A stretch of 64,000 bases of DNA from DASSFG01 sp035547915 (GCA_035547915.1 DASZTS010000014.1:1-64000); one strand, 5' to 3'. Shown: positions 8,453 to 17,488, counted from the stretch's first letter. The notes: a model not told the origin generated them from the letters alone. Numbers and translations: made by a program.

Positions 8453-10381
8453 ATGCTTTGGTGGATCGTACAGAATGCTGTCGTTACCGCGGTGCTGGCC
8501 GCCATAGCGGCGATCGTCTGCCGAACCGTCCGGCTGTCACCGGCGATCAAGCACGCTCTGTGGCTGCTCGTGCTGGTGAAATTAATCACTCCCCCGTTCG
8601 CCTGCTATCGCATTCCACGCGCTGTCGAGGCCAGATTCACCAGTTGGATGGCGCAAGCATGGCCGCTGCAACACGAGCGCGTTGTGCGGCTCACCGAATC
8701 TTCGAGCAGGGAGAATCATAGCGACGCGATTCCGTTTGAGAAGGTCAGCGAACTCTTCTCCGTTGAATCAGATTCACTGGATGAGATTCGTCTGCCGATC
8801 GATGGTGATTTCCAATCGCTGCCGGCGCGGCACGCCGATGTTGCTGCCGAAACACCTGTGACGGTGGCGATAATACCGTGTGCGGCTTTCGATCATTTTC
8901 AATCAGCCCGTTGGATCGTGGCGATCGGATGGCTCTTCGGAGCGGTGCCTCTGACGATCCTTCAATCGATTCGATTGATACGACTCTGGCGGTTTGTGAC
9001 CTGCTCGCAACCAACGCCGGCTTGGCTCGAAGAGCTCGTCCGCCAAGCGGCCGAAAAGCTGAGTATTCGTCCACCCCGGGTGGTCGTCACTCCGGCCCTG
9101 TGTTCCCCGCTGGTCTGTGCCTTGGGTCGGCCGCGGTTGCTGTGGCCCGAATCGCTCGGCGACCACCTGACGCATGAGGCGCGGCAAGCCGTCTTGTTAC
9201 ACGAGCTGGCACACTTGCGGCGGCGCGACCATTGGGTCGCCTGGTTGGAACTGATGGCCGGCGTGCTGTGGTGGTTCAACCCGCTCTATTGGTACGTGCG
9301 ACACCAACTGCGCGAGAACGCCGAATTGGCGTGCGATGCATGGGTTGTCGGGCTCTTGCCCACGGGGCGGCGCGCTTATGCACAAGCCTTGATCGAAGTG
9401 ACCGAATTCGTTTCTCTTGCCGCGGCGGTCGCACCCGCCGTGGCGATGGGCAATGTCGCCCGGCGCACCTTGGAAAGGAGATTAACCATGATTCTACGAG
9501 AGCGTACGGCTTACCGCGTCCCCTTGGCGGGCGCCGCATTGATCGGATTGTCGCTGTTGGTCGTCTTGCCCGGCTGGAGTGGCGGGCAGGATGCAACGCC
9601 GCGGCCCGACCAAGGGCCCTACAATCTACCTACGGTGCCTGCCTCGACGCAGGTTACAGCGGACGCGGCGCCGACCGCTCTGCCCGAGCCGGTGCTCGGT
9701 GCTTCTGACGTTGGAATTACTGCAACGGTAGCCGAGCAACCCAACCCGACCAACCATCTATCGGCTGCACAGAATGCCGCGCCGAATGCTGCGGGCCATC
9801 CCGCCAATTCCGGAGGAGAAGATCGCATTCGAGAGTTAGAGGCCAAGTTGACGCAGCTTCTGCAAGACGTGCAAGCACTCCGGGTCGGCGCTGCGTCGCA
9901 GGGCACCCCGCAAGTCACTACCACGGAACCGGTGATGACACTCGGTCCGGCGGGGAGTCGCATATTATCCCAGGCCGCGGGTTACTCGCTATCCCAGGCC
10001 GCGGGGCACCCGCTGGCCTTCCAACCTCGAACCATAACGATGAACGCGGCGCGGTCGTACGTTGTGCACCGAGAGGACGACATTGTGACATTGACACGCG
10101 CCAAATACAAGCTGCCCGACGGAGCAGCCAGCGCGCTCGCGGCGATCGTCAAGGACTTCGTCAAGAAAGATATCGAGGCGAGGGTCGAGGGCGAGACCTT
10201 GACGGTAATCGCCTCGGAGGAAGATCAGGCTCGAATCCGCGCCTTCGTCGTGTTGCTTCGCGAGGATGTGAATTCTACTCCGTCGAATAACACATCGAGC
10301 AACGCCACGCAGGGCCGACCGGGCAGTCAATCGCCGACCGGCAATGACCCATACGCTGAACCCGGACCACGGGGCCGCTAA
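8453..10381 (+). CDS. BlaR1/MecR1-like M56 membrane metallopeptidase
   Basis: 642 residues. N-terminal membrane segments (about 5-25, 33-50, 152-172) precede the M56 peptidase domain with zinc motif HELAH at 250-254 and a downstream 'NPLYWYVRHQLRENAELACDAWV' stretch that supplies the third zinc ligand. Another membrane helix lies near 352-372 ('VPLAGAALIGLSLLVVLPG'). The usual penicillin-binding sensor is missing. In its place is a Pro/Ala linker, a short coiled coil ('IRELEAKLTQLLQDVQALR') and a compact alpha/beta domain near 540-610 ('LPDGAASALAAIVKDF' to 'IRAFVVLLRED') resembling small secretin/STN-type modules. It probably senses an envelope signal other than beta-lactam and relieves BlaI repression; that is inference. 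Confidence 0.88.
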   Translation: MLWWIVQNAVVTAVLAAIAAIVCRTVRLSPAIKHALWLLVLVKLITPPFACYRIPRAVEARFTSWMAQAWPLQHERVVRLTESSSRENHSDAIPFEKVSELFSVESDSLDEIRLPIDGDFQSLPARHADVAAETPVTVAIIPCAAFDHFQSARWIVAIGWLFGAVPLTILQSIRLIRLWRFVTCSQPTPAWLEELVRQAAEKLSIRPPRVVVTPALCSPLVCALGRPRLLWPESLGDHLTHEARQAVLLHELAHLRRRDHWVAWLELMAGVLWWFNPLYWYVRHQLRENAELACDAWVVGLLPTGRRAYAQALIEVTEFVSLAAAVAPAVAMGNVARRTLERRLTMILRERTAYRVPLAGAALIGLSLLVVLPGWSGGQDATPRPDQGPYNLPTVPASTQVTADAAPTALPEPVLGASDVGITATVAEQPNPTNHLSAAQNAAPNAAGHPANSGGEDRIRELEAKLTQLLQDVQALRVGAASQGTPQVTTTEPVMTLGPAGSRILSQAAGYSLSQAAGHPLAFQPRTITMNAARSYVVHREDDIVTLTRAKYKLPDGAASALAAIVKDFVKKDIEARVEGETLTVIASEEDQARIRAFVVLLREDVNSTPSNNTSSNATQGRPGSQSPTGNDPYAEPGPRGR

Positions 10382-10701
10382 GGCACGGGCTCGTTCATTT
10401 CGCCCGGTGCCGGTGTCTGTGAGGCAGGCCGGCACCGGGGTTGCCGGTCCGTCGATGATCGCTGTTGCCAGCAGAACGCGGCCCGACTGCGCGCCCCTCT
10501 GCCCAAGTCCGGGCACACTACCGGCCGGCCGCGACGACATTTCTCTACGGCATTTCTCTACGGCCGGGGCAATAATCACTACCTCGCTGCATATGGACTT
10601 GCAGCCACCTCTTGCCCGGCTGTTATCATGGTGGCAAGGCCCGGTTTGTACCGGCGATGGTGGCAGCTTTACGACATCTCGTCCACCATGAGCAGCTACG
10701 C
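10382..10701. other. Intergenic region with one inverted repeat
   Basis: About 320 bases follow the peptidase gene. Apart from the inverted repeat at 10403-10439, I see no gene or clear promoter. The frame that continues upstream of the TPR gene start lacks a plausible initiation site. Confidence 0.45.
10403..10439 (+). terminator. Strong inverted repeat after the M56 peptidase gene
   Basis: CCCGGTGCCGG (10403-10413) pairs perfectly with CCGGCACCGGG (10429-10439) around a 15-base loop, 22 bases after the stop codon. There is no T-tract. Position suggests a transcript 3' end. Confidence 0.45.
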
Positions 10702-11883
10702 ATGACGACTATCCGCAGATTCTTGCCGGTCGTTTGTATTGTCTGGACCTTACACTCGGGCGGTGCCTCGGCAGCCGACGAAGAGTGGTTGGGGGAAACG
10801 GTTATGCTCAAGGTGACGGCCGTGCCGCAGGTCGGCACGCGTCGCATCGACTACCTCGACATCGACGTGCCCGCGACCGTCGAGCGGGTTCAGGGCGACT
10901 GGCTCTGGGTCGACAGCGCGTGGGTGCGAAAGGCCGATGCGTTGCTGCTCGACGACGCGCCGGCCTACTACACGAAAGTGATCAACGGCGGCACGCAAAG
11001 AACGGTCGGCTACATGCTGCGGGCGATTAGTTGGCTGGGTAAGAACGAGTATGAGAACGCCGTCAAGGATCTGACGGTGGCGCTGCGGGCGGAACCGGAT
11101 AATGCATTTTTTTACCGCCTGCGCGGCTCGGCCCGGTACGGCAAACATGACTATGATGCGGCACTCGCCGACTTCAACGAGGCGCTGCGACTCGAACCCA
11201 ACAACCTGCTCGCCATGGATGGGCGTGGCTGCGTGTGGATCGAAAAGGGAGAGCTTGCCCGATCGCTCAAGGAGTTCAATGATATGCTGCGCATCGACCC
11301 GCGCAACGCGTTGGCTTACGGCAATCGGGCCGGCATCTGGTTCGACATGAAAGAATATGAGAAGAGCCTGAGCGACTTGAACCGCGCGATCCAACTCGAC
11401 CCGAAACTCTCGTCGGCCTATGCCAACCGCGGACGCTGGTACATGAAGCATGGCGACTACACCAAGGCGCTCGACGACTACAAGAAATCCCTCAAGCTTG
11501 CGCCGCGCGAATGGATCGCCTATCATGGGCTGGCCCGTGTTTATGCGACGGCGCCGGTCTTCGAAGCGCACATTCGCGATGGTAAGCGGGCGCTGGAGAT
11601 GGCCGAAAAGGCTTGTGAACTGTCTCTGTGGAATGATTGGATGCCGTTGACCGGGTTGGCCGCAGCATATGCCGAATTGGGCGATTTCGAGGCGGCCGTG
11701 AAGTGGCAGACCAAGGCCGTAGCGTTGTCGCGTCAGGAACGGGAGTTGGCCCGGCGAGAAGTCCGTGAGCAATTAGAGTGTTACCAGGCGGGCAAACCCT
11801 ATTACGACGAGCCCATCAAGCTCAAAGATGAAGCGGTTCCCACAACCGAGTTAACGGGTGGCGAAAAGAAGGCTGCCCCGTAA
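10702..11883 (+). CDS. Exported TPR-repeat protein
   Basis: 393 residues. ATG 10702 opens a signal peptide (RRFLPVVCIVWTLHSGGASA); 30 extra in-frame upstream codons do not look like a signal sequence. After a small beta-rich domain (about 30-95) that resembles an SH3-like module, five to six tetratricopeptide repeats run from about residue 110 to 345, with classic units such as 'DYDAALADFNEALRLEPNN' and 'EYEKSLSDLNRAIQLDPK'. The last units include 'RDGKRALEMAEKACELS', a variant common in planctomycete TPR proteins. TPRs mediate protein contacts, so this is likely a periplasmic scaffold. A paralogous arrangement ('GGRAIALATKACEL') occurs in the TPR protein at 44426. Confidence 0.85.
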   Translation: MTTIRRFLPVVCIVWTLHSGGASAADEEWLGETVMLKVTAVPQVGTRRIDYLDIDVPATVERVQGDWLWVDSAWVRKADALLLDDAPAYYTKVINGGTQRTVGYMLRAISWLGKNEYENAVKDLTVALRAEPDNAFFYRLRGSARYGKHDYDAALADFNEALRLEPNNLLAMDGRGCVWIEKGELARSLKEFNDMLRIDPRNALAYGNRAGIWFDMKEYEKSLSDLNRAIQLDPKLSSAYANRGRWYMKHGDYTKALDDYKKSLKLAPREWIAYHGLARVYATAPVFEAHIRDGKRALEMAEKACELSLWNDWMPLTGLAAAYAELGDFEAAVKWQTKAVALSRQERELARREVREQLECYQAGKPYYDEPIKLKDEAVPTTELTGGEKKAAP

Positions 11884-12124
11884 GTCGGCATCAGCTCGCC
11901 CGCTTCCGGATAGAGTCCCTGAATCAGCCTCTCGTTGTCCAGCACGCATTCAAATGCCGTGCGGACTCAATCGAGGGGGTTGTTCGAGGCAGGTTGACCT
12001 CGTTCCCTCCGCCTCCGTGCAGTGGCTGACAGGCCGATCTGGGGCACATACAATCAAAAAAAACGGAATGGCGGCCGACGGGTGGCGTCATTATCGTATA
12101 GGTTCCTTCTGTTGAGATGTCTCG

Positions 12125-13765
12125 ATGGCATTCCCGGGCGTGCAGTCAAATCGCGCGTCGGTCCGCGGGCGGCGCCCTTGGCGCGCGGTACTGTTCGTTG
12201 CGGCTGCGCTCGCAGCCGTTGCGGCCGGGATTTGGTCGCTTCGTGACCTTCTCTGGCCGACCGGCCACAGCCTACTCATCGTCGAACGCGCCAAGATCGG
12301 CCCCTTCGTACACGACGTGGTGGAACGGGGCGAGGTCGAAAGCTCCGCCAACGTAAACGTCGTCTGCGAGGTCCAGGCGCCGAACTCCGAGGGCGTGAGG
12401 ATCATCGAGATCGTTCCCGAAGGATCGCTCGTCGAGGCCGGCGACTTCTTGGTCAAGCTCGACGACGCCGTGCTCCGCACCGACCGGGCGAAGCAGCTCA
12501 TCGACGTCAACACCAGCCAGGCCGCCCTGGCGGAAGCGCAAAACGAACTCGAAGCCTTGAGGATCGCCAAAGAGGAATACGAACTCGGTACCTTCAAGCA
12601 AGAAGAAGCGGAACTGGAAAGCGAGCTGCTCGTCGCGCAGGAGAACATCCACCGGGCCCAAAGCTGCCTCAAGTACAGCAGAAAGATGTTCTCCAAGGGG
12701 TACATCGACCGCGTCAAGTTCGAGGCCGATCAATTCGCCGTCGAGAAGTACCGCAAGGAACTCGAAGTGGCGGGGATCAAGCTGGACGTGCTGCGCAACT
12801 TCACGCGGGCCAAGACGATCAAAGAACACGAAACGGACATCCGCACGGCGGAAGCCAAAGTCAGCTCGGAGCAAGCAAAACATCAGGTCGAGCTGGACAA
12901 ACTGGCGCTCATCGAAAAACAGCTCGAAAAATGCCAGATCAAGGCACCTATCGCCGGACAGGTGGTCTACGCCGAGATGGAACGGTGGCGATCGAACGGC
13001 GATAGCGCCATCCGCCCGGGAACACGCGTGCGCGAGCAACAGGTCATCATCCGCCTGCCCGACCCCAAGAAGATGCAGGTCAAGGCGCGCATCAGCGAGG
13101 CGCGCGTCGACCGGGTGAAGCCCGACATGACGGTCAAGATCGACCTCGACGCGCTGCCGGGCCTGGAACTGCACGGTCGCGTGAAAAAGGTCAATCCCTA
13201 TCCCAGCAGCGACAACTGGTTCAATTCCAACGTCAAGGAATATGCGACCTTCGTCGAGATACTGGATCCGCCTCAGGCGCTGCGGCCTGGCATGTCGGCC
13301 CATGTGGCGATCCGCGTCGAGACGCGGGCCGATTCTCTACAGGTGCCGGTGCAGGCCGTGGTCGAGCGTGGGCACAAATTCTATTGCCTGGTCCGTGATG
13401 CATCGCAGAAGCTGGCGGCGCGCGAGGTGCTGATCGGCCCGACCAACGAAAAGTTCCTGGTTATCCGCGAGGGGCTGGCCGAGGGACAAGAAGTGGTAAT
13501 GAACCCGCGGGCGCATTTGGAAGACGTCGGATTGCCGGCGGTCGATGTCGAAACGCCCCAAGTCGAGACGCCTAAAATCGCCGCGCACGACGAACCATCG
13601 GCAACTGAGAAAAGTTCTCAGTCCACCGCTGCTCCGGCGGACTCCAGCGGTAAGGTGGCGAGTAAGGCGGGAGACGTATCGGCCAGTAAGCCGGCGGCCA
13701 GTTCGACGGCCCAAGCGACGAGCGGCGACCCCGCTCGGCCCGCCGACGCGGGACCGGGCGGATGA
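12125..13765 (+). CDS. HlyD/MFP-family periplasmic adaptor of an efflux or ABC exporter
   Basis: 546 residues. An inner-membrane anchor (about 19-36) is followed by a biotinyl-lipoyl half ('IIEIVPEGSLVEAGDFLVKLDD', about 95-118), a long helical hairpin (about 125-270), the second lipoyl half ('KAPIAGQVVYAE') and beta-barrel and membrane-proximal domains ('ARISEARVDRVKPDMTVKIDLDALPG' to 'GLAEGQEVVMNPRAHLE'). The last 90 residues are a Pro/Ala/Ser-rich tail. Such proteins bridge a MacB-like transporter to the outer-membrane channel. The stop codon overlaps the start of the permease gene by four bases (ATGA), so the two are translationally coupled. Confidence 0.9.
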   Translation: MAFPGVQSNRASVRGRRPWRAVLFVAAALAAVAAGIWSLRDLLWPTGHSLLIVERAKIGPFVHDVVERGEVESSANVNVVCEVQAPNSEGVRIIEIVPEGSLVEAGDFLVKLDDAVLRTDRAKQLIDVNTSQAALAEAQNELEALRIAKEEYELGTFKQEEAELESELLVAQENIHRAQSCLKYSRKMFSKGYIDRVKFEADQFAVEKYRKELEVAGIKLDVLRNFTRAKTIKEHETDIRTAEAKVSSEQAKHQVELDKLALIEKQLEKCQIKAPIAGQVVYAEMERWRSNGDSAIRPGTRVREQQVIIRLPDPKKMQVKARISEARVDRVKPDMTVKIDLDALPGLELHGRVKKVNPYPSSDNWFNSNVKEYATFVEILDPPQALRPGMSAHVAIRVETRADSLQVPVQAVVERGHKFYCLVRDASQKLAAREVLIGPTNEKFLVIREGLAEGQEVVMNPRAHLEDVGLPAVDVETPQVETPKIAAHDEPSATEKSSQSTAAPADSSGKVASKAGDVSASKPAASSTAQATSGDPARPADAGPGG

Positions 13766-15087
13766 ACGTCTTCTGGCTGCGCACCTGGTCGCTGGGGGTG
13801 AAGAATCTGCTGCTGCACCCGCTGCGGTCGCTGCTCACCGTGGTCGGCATGTTCATCGGCGTGGCCAGCGTCATCTGGTTGTTGGCCATCGGCAACGGCA
13901 TCAGTGCCGCGGTGCAGAAACAGATCGAGGGGCTCGGCGCCGAGAACATCATCGTCCGCTCCATCAAACCGCCCAACGAGACGCTGGCTGGCCGCGACGG
14001 ACCGGTGCCCTATGGGCTGACGCGCGACGACTTCGCTCGCTTGAGCGAAACACTCTCTACCGTGCGTCGTGCGCTGCCCGTTCGCGAACTGCGGCGCGAG
14101 TTCCGTTATGCGGACCGCCTGGTCGACGGTCGGTTGGTGGGTTGCACGCCCGATTACTCTCGGGCGACACGTTTGAACACGGAGCGGGGCCGCTTCTTGA
14201 GCGATGCCGACCTGCGCGACCATGCTAACGTTTGCGTGCTGGCCGCCGGCACGGCTAACCGGCTGTTTCCCTTCGAAGATCCGCTGGGGCGTTCGATCAA
14301 GGTCGAATCGCACTACTATGTCGTGATCGGGGTGACAGAGGAGCGTGCCCCGTCGGCAGGCATCGGCGGCTCGCTCGATTCGCAGGATTATTCACACGAC
14401 GTGTACATCCCGATCAGCACGTTGTGGCTCCGCATCGGCGACCTGGTGATAACGCTACGAAACGCATCGTTCGAAGGCGAAATCGTGCAGCTCAGCCAGA
14501 TCACGTTGCAGGTCAAGGACGTAGCCTCCGTCTTGCCCACCGCCGATATCGTCAAGAATACGCTGGCCGATTACCACCAGGCGCCCGACTATGGCGTGAC
14601 GGTGCCGCTGGAACTGCTCGAGCAGGCCAAGACGACGCGGCTGATGTTCATCCTCTTCCTAGGGCTGATCGCCGCCATTTCGCTGCTGGTGGGCGGCGTC
14701 GGCATCATGAACATTATGTTGGCCACCGTCACCGAACGGACACGCGAGATCGGCATCCGCCGCGCGCTCGGCGCGAAACAGCGCGACATCGCGCGCCAAT
14801 TCTTGATGGAGACGATCGTGTTGTCGGTCGTGGGCGGCCTGACCGGCATCGTGGGCGGCCTGACGTGCCATCCGGCGACATACCTGCTCCGCCGTTTGCT
14901 GGTCGGGCTGTTTCCCAGCGCCATGAGCAACCTGCCCGCGGTGATACGCGAGCTGGAGCCGGCGATCGTGGGCTGGTCGATTCCGCTGGCCTTCGGCATC
15001 GCCGTGGCCGTAGGAGTCGTTTTCGGACTCTATCCGGCCCGCCGGGCTGCGGCCCTCGATCCGATCGAGGCGTTACGGCACGATTGA
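13762..15087 (+). CDS. MacB-type ABC transporter permease (FtsX family)
   Basis: 441 residues. It has the MacB layout: a first membrane helix near 20-46 ('LRSLLTVVGMFIGVASVIWLLAIGNGI'), a periplasmic core domain (about 50-280), then three helices forming the FtsX domain, including 'FILFLGLIAAISLLVGGVGIMNIMLATVTERTREIGIRRALGAKQRDI' near 295-342 and a final helix ending 'GVVFGLYPARRAAALDPIEALRHD'. The coupling motif EIGIRRALGA that contacts the ATPase is intact. No ATP-binding subunit is encoded next to it, so the ATPase must come from elsewhere. Fifteen bases separate it from the convergent regulator genes. Confidence 0.92.
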   Translation: MNVFWLRTWSLGVKNLLLHPLRSLLTVVGMFIGVASVIWLLAIGNGISAAVQKQIEGLGAENIIVRSIKPPNETLAGRDGPVPYGLTRDDFARLSETLSTVRRALPVRELRREFRYADRLVDGRLVGCTPDYSRATRLNTERGRFLSDADLRDHANVCVLAAGTANRLFPFEDPLGRSIKVESHYYVVIGVTEERAPSAGIGGSLDSQDYSHDVYIPISTLWLRIGDLVITLRNASFEGEIVQLSQITLQVKDVASVLPTADIVKNTLADYHQAPDYGVTVPLELLEQAKTTRLMFILFLGLIAAISLLVGGVGIMNIMLATVTERTREIGIRRALGAKQRDIARQFLMETIVLSVVGGLTGIVGGLTCHPATYLLRRLLVGLFPSAMSNLPAVIRELEPAIVGWSIPLAFGIAVAVGVVFGLYPARRAAALDPIEALRHD

Positions 15088-15102
15088 GCACCGCCCGCGG
15101 TG

Positions 15103-15528
15103 CTAATTCGATGCCCGCTGCTTTTCCATCACGACGCAATTGCCGACGTCGTTGTATTCGACGCGCGACATGAAGGCCCGCATGAGCATGATGCCGCGGC
15201 CGGACGGAATCTCAAGATGCTCTGGGTCGGTCGGGTCAGGCACTTCCTCGGGCTTGAAGCCCGCCCCCTCGTCGCGAATCTCGACCCACAGTTGTTGCGT
15301 CGAGAGCCTACACGTGACGAAGACGCGCTTCTCGACGTCAGATCGATTGCCGTGACGGATGGCGTTGACGAGTGCTTCCTCGAGGGCCAGATGAACGCCG
15401 TGGATGTCGTGCTCGGGCCACGCATGCGCGGCAAGCTGCTCGAGGAGTTCGTCCACGATTCGCTTTCCGGCCCCCGTTTCACTCGGAATGACGAGGTCCG
15501 CGTCCCAGGTCCAAGCTTCGCTTGCCAT
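15103..15528 (-). CDS. Anti-sigma-factor kinase-like ATPase (HATPase_c_2, RsbW-like)
   Basis: 141 residues from ATG 15528; a GTG two codons upstream is an alternative, and neither has a strong ribosome-binding site. It shows GHKL ATPase motifs: the N-box 'EEALVNAIRHGN' (50-61), G1 'DEGAGF' (86-91) and G2 'GRGIMLM' (110-116). Length and motifs fit the RsbW/SpoIIAB group that phosphorylates STAS antagonists and holds sigma factors or other targets. The upstream neighbour on the same strand, 30 bases away, encodes the matching STAS protein, so the pair forms a partner-switching module. The regulated target is not in the window with certainty. Confidence 0.88.
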   Translation of the reverse strand: MASEAWTWDADLVIPSETGAGKRIVDELLEQLAAHAWPEHDIHGVHLALEEALVNAIRHGNRSDVEKRVFVTCRLSTQQLWVEIRDEGAGFKPEEVPDPTDPEHLEIPSGRGIMLMRAFMSRVEYNDVGNCVVMEKQRASN

Positions 15529-15558
15529 TGGCACGAGCCATTTGCGGATGGGTCGTCG

Positions 15559-15912
15559 CTAAAATGCCTTCAAGGCATCTGCTTCGTCGTCCTTGATGTC
15601 GAACAGCTTGTTCAACTTCGTGATGGCGAAGACTTCGTAGATCTCGGGCCGGATGTTGCTCAGTTTGAGTTTGCCCGAACGGGCCTTGACCTTCTTGTCG
15701 AGCGTGATGAGCTTGCCCAGGGCGGCACTGGAGAGAAAATCGACCTTGGAGAAGTTCAAAACAAGCTTGCCGCGGTTTTCCTGCTCGACCAACGAAAACA
15801 ACTCGCCTCCCAGCTCCTGGATGCTGGCTTCGTCGAGAATCTTGCGGTCTACGAACCGTACGACGGTGACATCGCCCACCTCAGAGACTTCGAGCCGACG
15901 ATGTGCAGCCAT
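15559..15912 (-). CDS. STAS-domain anti-sigma factor antagonist
   Basis: 117 residues from ATG 15912, with GGAG upstream. The whole protein is one STAS domain (PF01740): 'VGDVTVVRFVDRKILDEASIQEL' at the start, then 'RGKLVLNFSKVDFLSSAALGKLITL', where the serine at 61 or 62 is in the position phosphorylated in SpoIIAA/RsbV. It precedes the RsbW-like ATPase gene in an operon. In such pairs the unphosphorylated STAS protein binds the ATPase and frees its target. Signal and target are unknown. Confidence 0.9.
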   Translation of the reverse strand: MAAHRRLEVSEVGDVTVVRFVDRKILDEASIQELGGELFSLVEQENRGKLVLNFSKVDFLSSAALGKLITLDKKVKARSGKLKLSNIRPEIYEVFAITKLNKLFDIKDDEADALKAF

Positions 15913-16381
15913 GAAAGGTTGCTCCAGGAGAAAGGGGATACCGCCTTCCGTGAGCCGGCGTAATCGAGCCAGCACGAACGACTTAGCATGTGTTCGCTTA
16001 TGATATTCGGCGACGCAGGGGTGTCAAGCGCCGGAGCGCCGCCCCACGGATGTGTCGGATTCGGTCGCCTGTCTCAAGTCTCGCGATCGCGCACCAGAAC
16101 CACCCTCGGCGCATAAAAAAGGCCACCGCAGGTGGGGCAGGTACCTGGGCGGCCGTTCGTCAGTGCAAGCACCGACGACATGCAGAATATAAGGATCCCG
16201 TGAGGAAACTGCAAGCAAACGAGTCGCAGAGTTTTTTCTGGCCGAAATGCTGAAAATGGCCCATGTTCTCGTTGTATTCTGCCGATTTCATCGCCAAGCA
16301 GGCCCCGTGAACCTGGCCAAGGCCGGCTTCGTCTCTGCAGTTGGAGTCGTCGAGTTCTCCCGCGCAACGGAGAGGCCGAGT
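15913..16381. other. Divergent intergenic region, no confident gene
   Basis: About 470 bases between the STAS gene (minus) and the hypothetical gene at 16382 (plus). A 35-codon minus-strand frame at 16074-16181 contains a CPTCGG zinc-knuckle-like string, but it has no clear ribosome-binding site and I do not call it. The rest shows nothing recognisable. Confidence 0.4.
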
Positions 16382-16798
16382 ATGAACAATACCATCTGCT
16401 ACCTGAATACCGACTTGGATCTAGTCTGCGCGGAAAATCTAACTGATCTCGCACAGGCGTTCGAAATCAGCGGTACCTGGCCTCTCTGCGTCACGAAGGG
16501 TGATGATGGAATGTGGCATGCAAGGTTCGAAACAAATGAGTCTCACGCTGAGCCTGCCCCGAACATTGCTCAGATGCTCGCGATCATTGAATCGCTTGCT
16601 GAGCCGCTTCGAAGTCTCTGGACGCGCTGCACGCTGCGCGAGTTTGACATTGGTTACGACTGTGGCGCGGAACCATGGGCATTCAACCAAGGCCTTCCGG
16701 CTGATCTACTAGGACGCATTGCTGCCGCTGGCGCCTCCCTTCGAATCACGCTTTACCCCGATCGGGATGAAAATGTCGTCGAGAAATCGTCGGAATAG
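16382..16798 (+). CDS. Conserved hypothetical protein, possibly DUF4279-like
   Basis: 138 residues. ATG 16382 is preceded by GGAGAGG, and upstream in-frame codons lack family character. The sequence begins 'YLNTDLDLVCAENLTDLAQAF', then 'DDGMWHARFET', and ends with the well-conserved-looking 'TLREFDIGYDCGAEPWAFNQGLPADLLGRIAAAGASLRITLYP'. I recall this last motif from short proteins of unknown function in planctomycetes and other bacteria, reminiscent of DUF4279 domains, some of which occur among immunity-like proteins. No toxin gene is adjacent, so no such role is claimed. Convergent with kptA. Confidence 0.65.
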   Translation: MNNTICYLNTDLDLVCAENLTDLAQAFEISGTWPLCVTKGDDGMWHARFETNESHAEPAPNIAQMLAIIESLAEPLRSLWTRCTLREFDIGYDCGAEPWAFNQGLPADLLGRIAAAGASLRITLYPDRDENVVEKSSE

Positions 16799-16863
16799 GC
16801 TGGAGCCGTCCGTGAACCTTACCATCACGGGTGGACGCAATCGCCGGCGACGCTTTCCGTAGT

Positions 16864-17421
16864 TCAAAGCAGGTCGCCACCCAGCCGCCGAATGTACTCG
16901 GCCGGGACATGATCGGTCAGCCAAACGCCGTTGGCCGAGAGGCGAAATTTGTAACCGTCGGCGGCCATGCGTGCCGATTCGATCACTAGGATGACCGGCT
17001 TTCCACGTCGTTGGCCGACCTTGGTCGCCGTGTCGACATCTTTCGAAAGATGCACGTCGTGGCGATCCATCTTCTTTATACCTTCGGTCCGAATCGCGTC
17101 GACGAACCGCGCGACCGTACCATGATAGAGCCGTTCGGGTGGTTCGACCTCCGGCAGTTGTAGGTCAACCTCGGTCGAGTGCCCTTGGTTGGCGCGGATC
17201 TTCGAGCCCGTCTCGTCCAGGGCGAACCGCTGCTTGTCGTTGTCGGCCACAACACGGGCCAATTCGTCGGCGGCGATCGGGAAGCCGATTCTCGTGGCGC
17301 CGGCCAGCAGGTCCTCGACGAGCACCCAACCACCCGGCTCCAGCGTGAGCCCAAGCGCCTCCGGTTCGTGCCGCAGATATTTGCTCAGAAACTTGCTGAT
17401 GGTGACGAGCCGTTTATCCAT
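16864..17421 (-). CDS. kptA: RNA 2'-phosphotransferase (KptA/Tpt1 family)
   Basis: 185 residues, the normal length for bacterial KptA. The family transfers the internal 2'-phosphate of an RNA splice junction to NAD+, giving ADP-ribose 1'',2''-cyclic phosphate and nicotinamide. Visible signatures: 'ISKFLSKYLRHEP' with Arg17-His18, 'SKIRANQGHS' at 73-82, 'LYHGT' near 98-102, and 'VILVIESARMAADGYKF' late in the ADP-ribosyltransferase-like half. These cover the conserved Arg-His-Arg-Arg type active-site set. Bacteria have no yeast-like tRNA splicing, so the cellular substrate is uncertain. It stands alone, downstream of a dispersed repeat element. Confidence 0.93.
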   Translation of the reverse strand: MDKRLVTISKFLSKYLRHEPEALGLTLEPGGWVLVEDLLAGATRIGFPIAADELARVVADNDKQRFALDETGSKIRANQGHSTEVDLQLPEVEPPERLYHGTVARFVDAIRTEGIKKMDRHDVHLSKDVDTATKVGQRRGKPVILVIESARMAADGYKFRLSANGVWLTDHVPAEYIRRLGGDLL

Positions 17422-17460
17422 ACCCGGCGCCGAGAGCCGATCCTGCGGGGACGAGGCTCA

Positions 17461-17485
17461 ATCTGGTTTTGTGGGATGCTCCTAA
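17461..17485 (+). repeat. Solo end of the dispersed inverted-repeat element
   Basis: ATCTGGTTTTGTGGGATGCT followed by CCTAA closely resembles the right end of the full elements (CCGGTTTTGTCGGTTGCTCTAA). No matching left end is seen, so this is a remnant or half-site lying just before a full copy. Confidence 0.6.
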
Positions 17486-17488
17486 GTC

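Noticed and set aside
10612..10701. Thirty in-frame codons upstream of the TPR protein start
   Set aside because: They would bury the signal peptide; the start at 10702 gives a normal export signal.
16074..16181. A 35-codon minus-strand frame with CPTCGG
   Set aside because: Only one C-x2-C pair, no strong ribosome-binding site, and the matching hairpin with a T-run is explained by the codons themselves.
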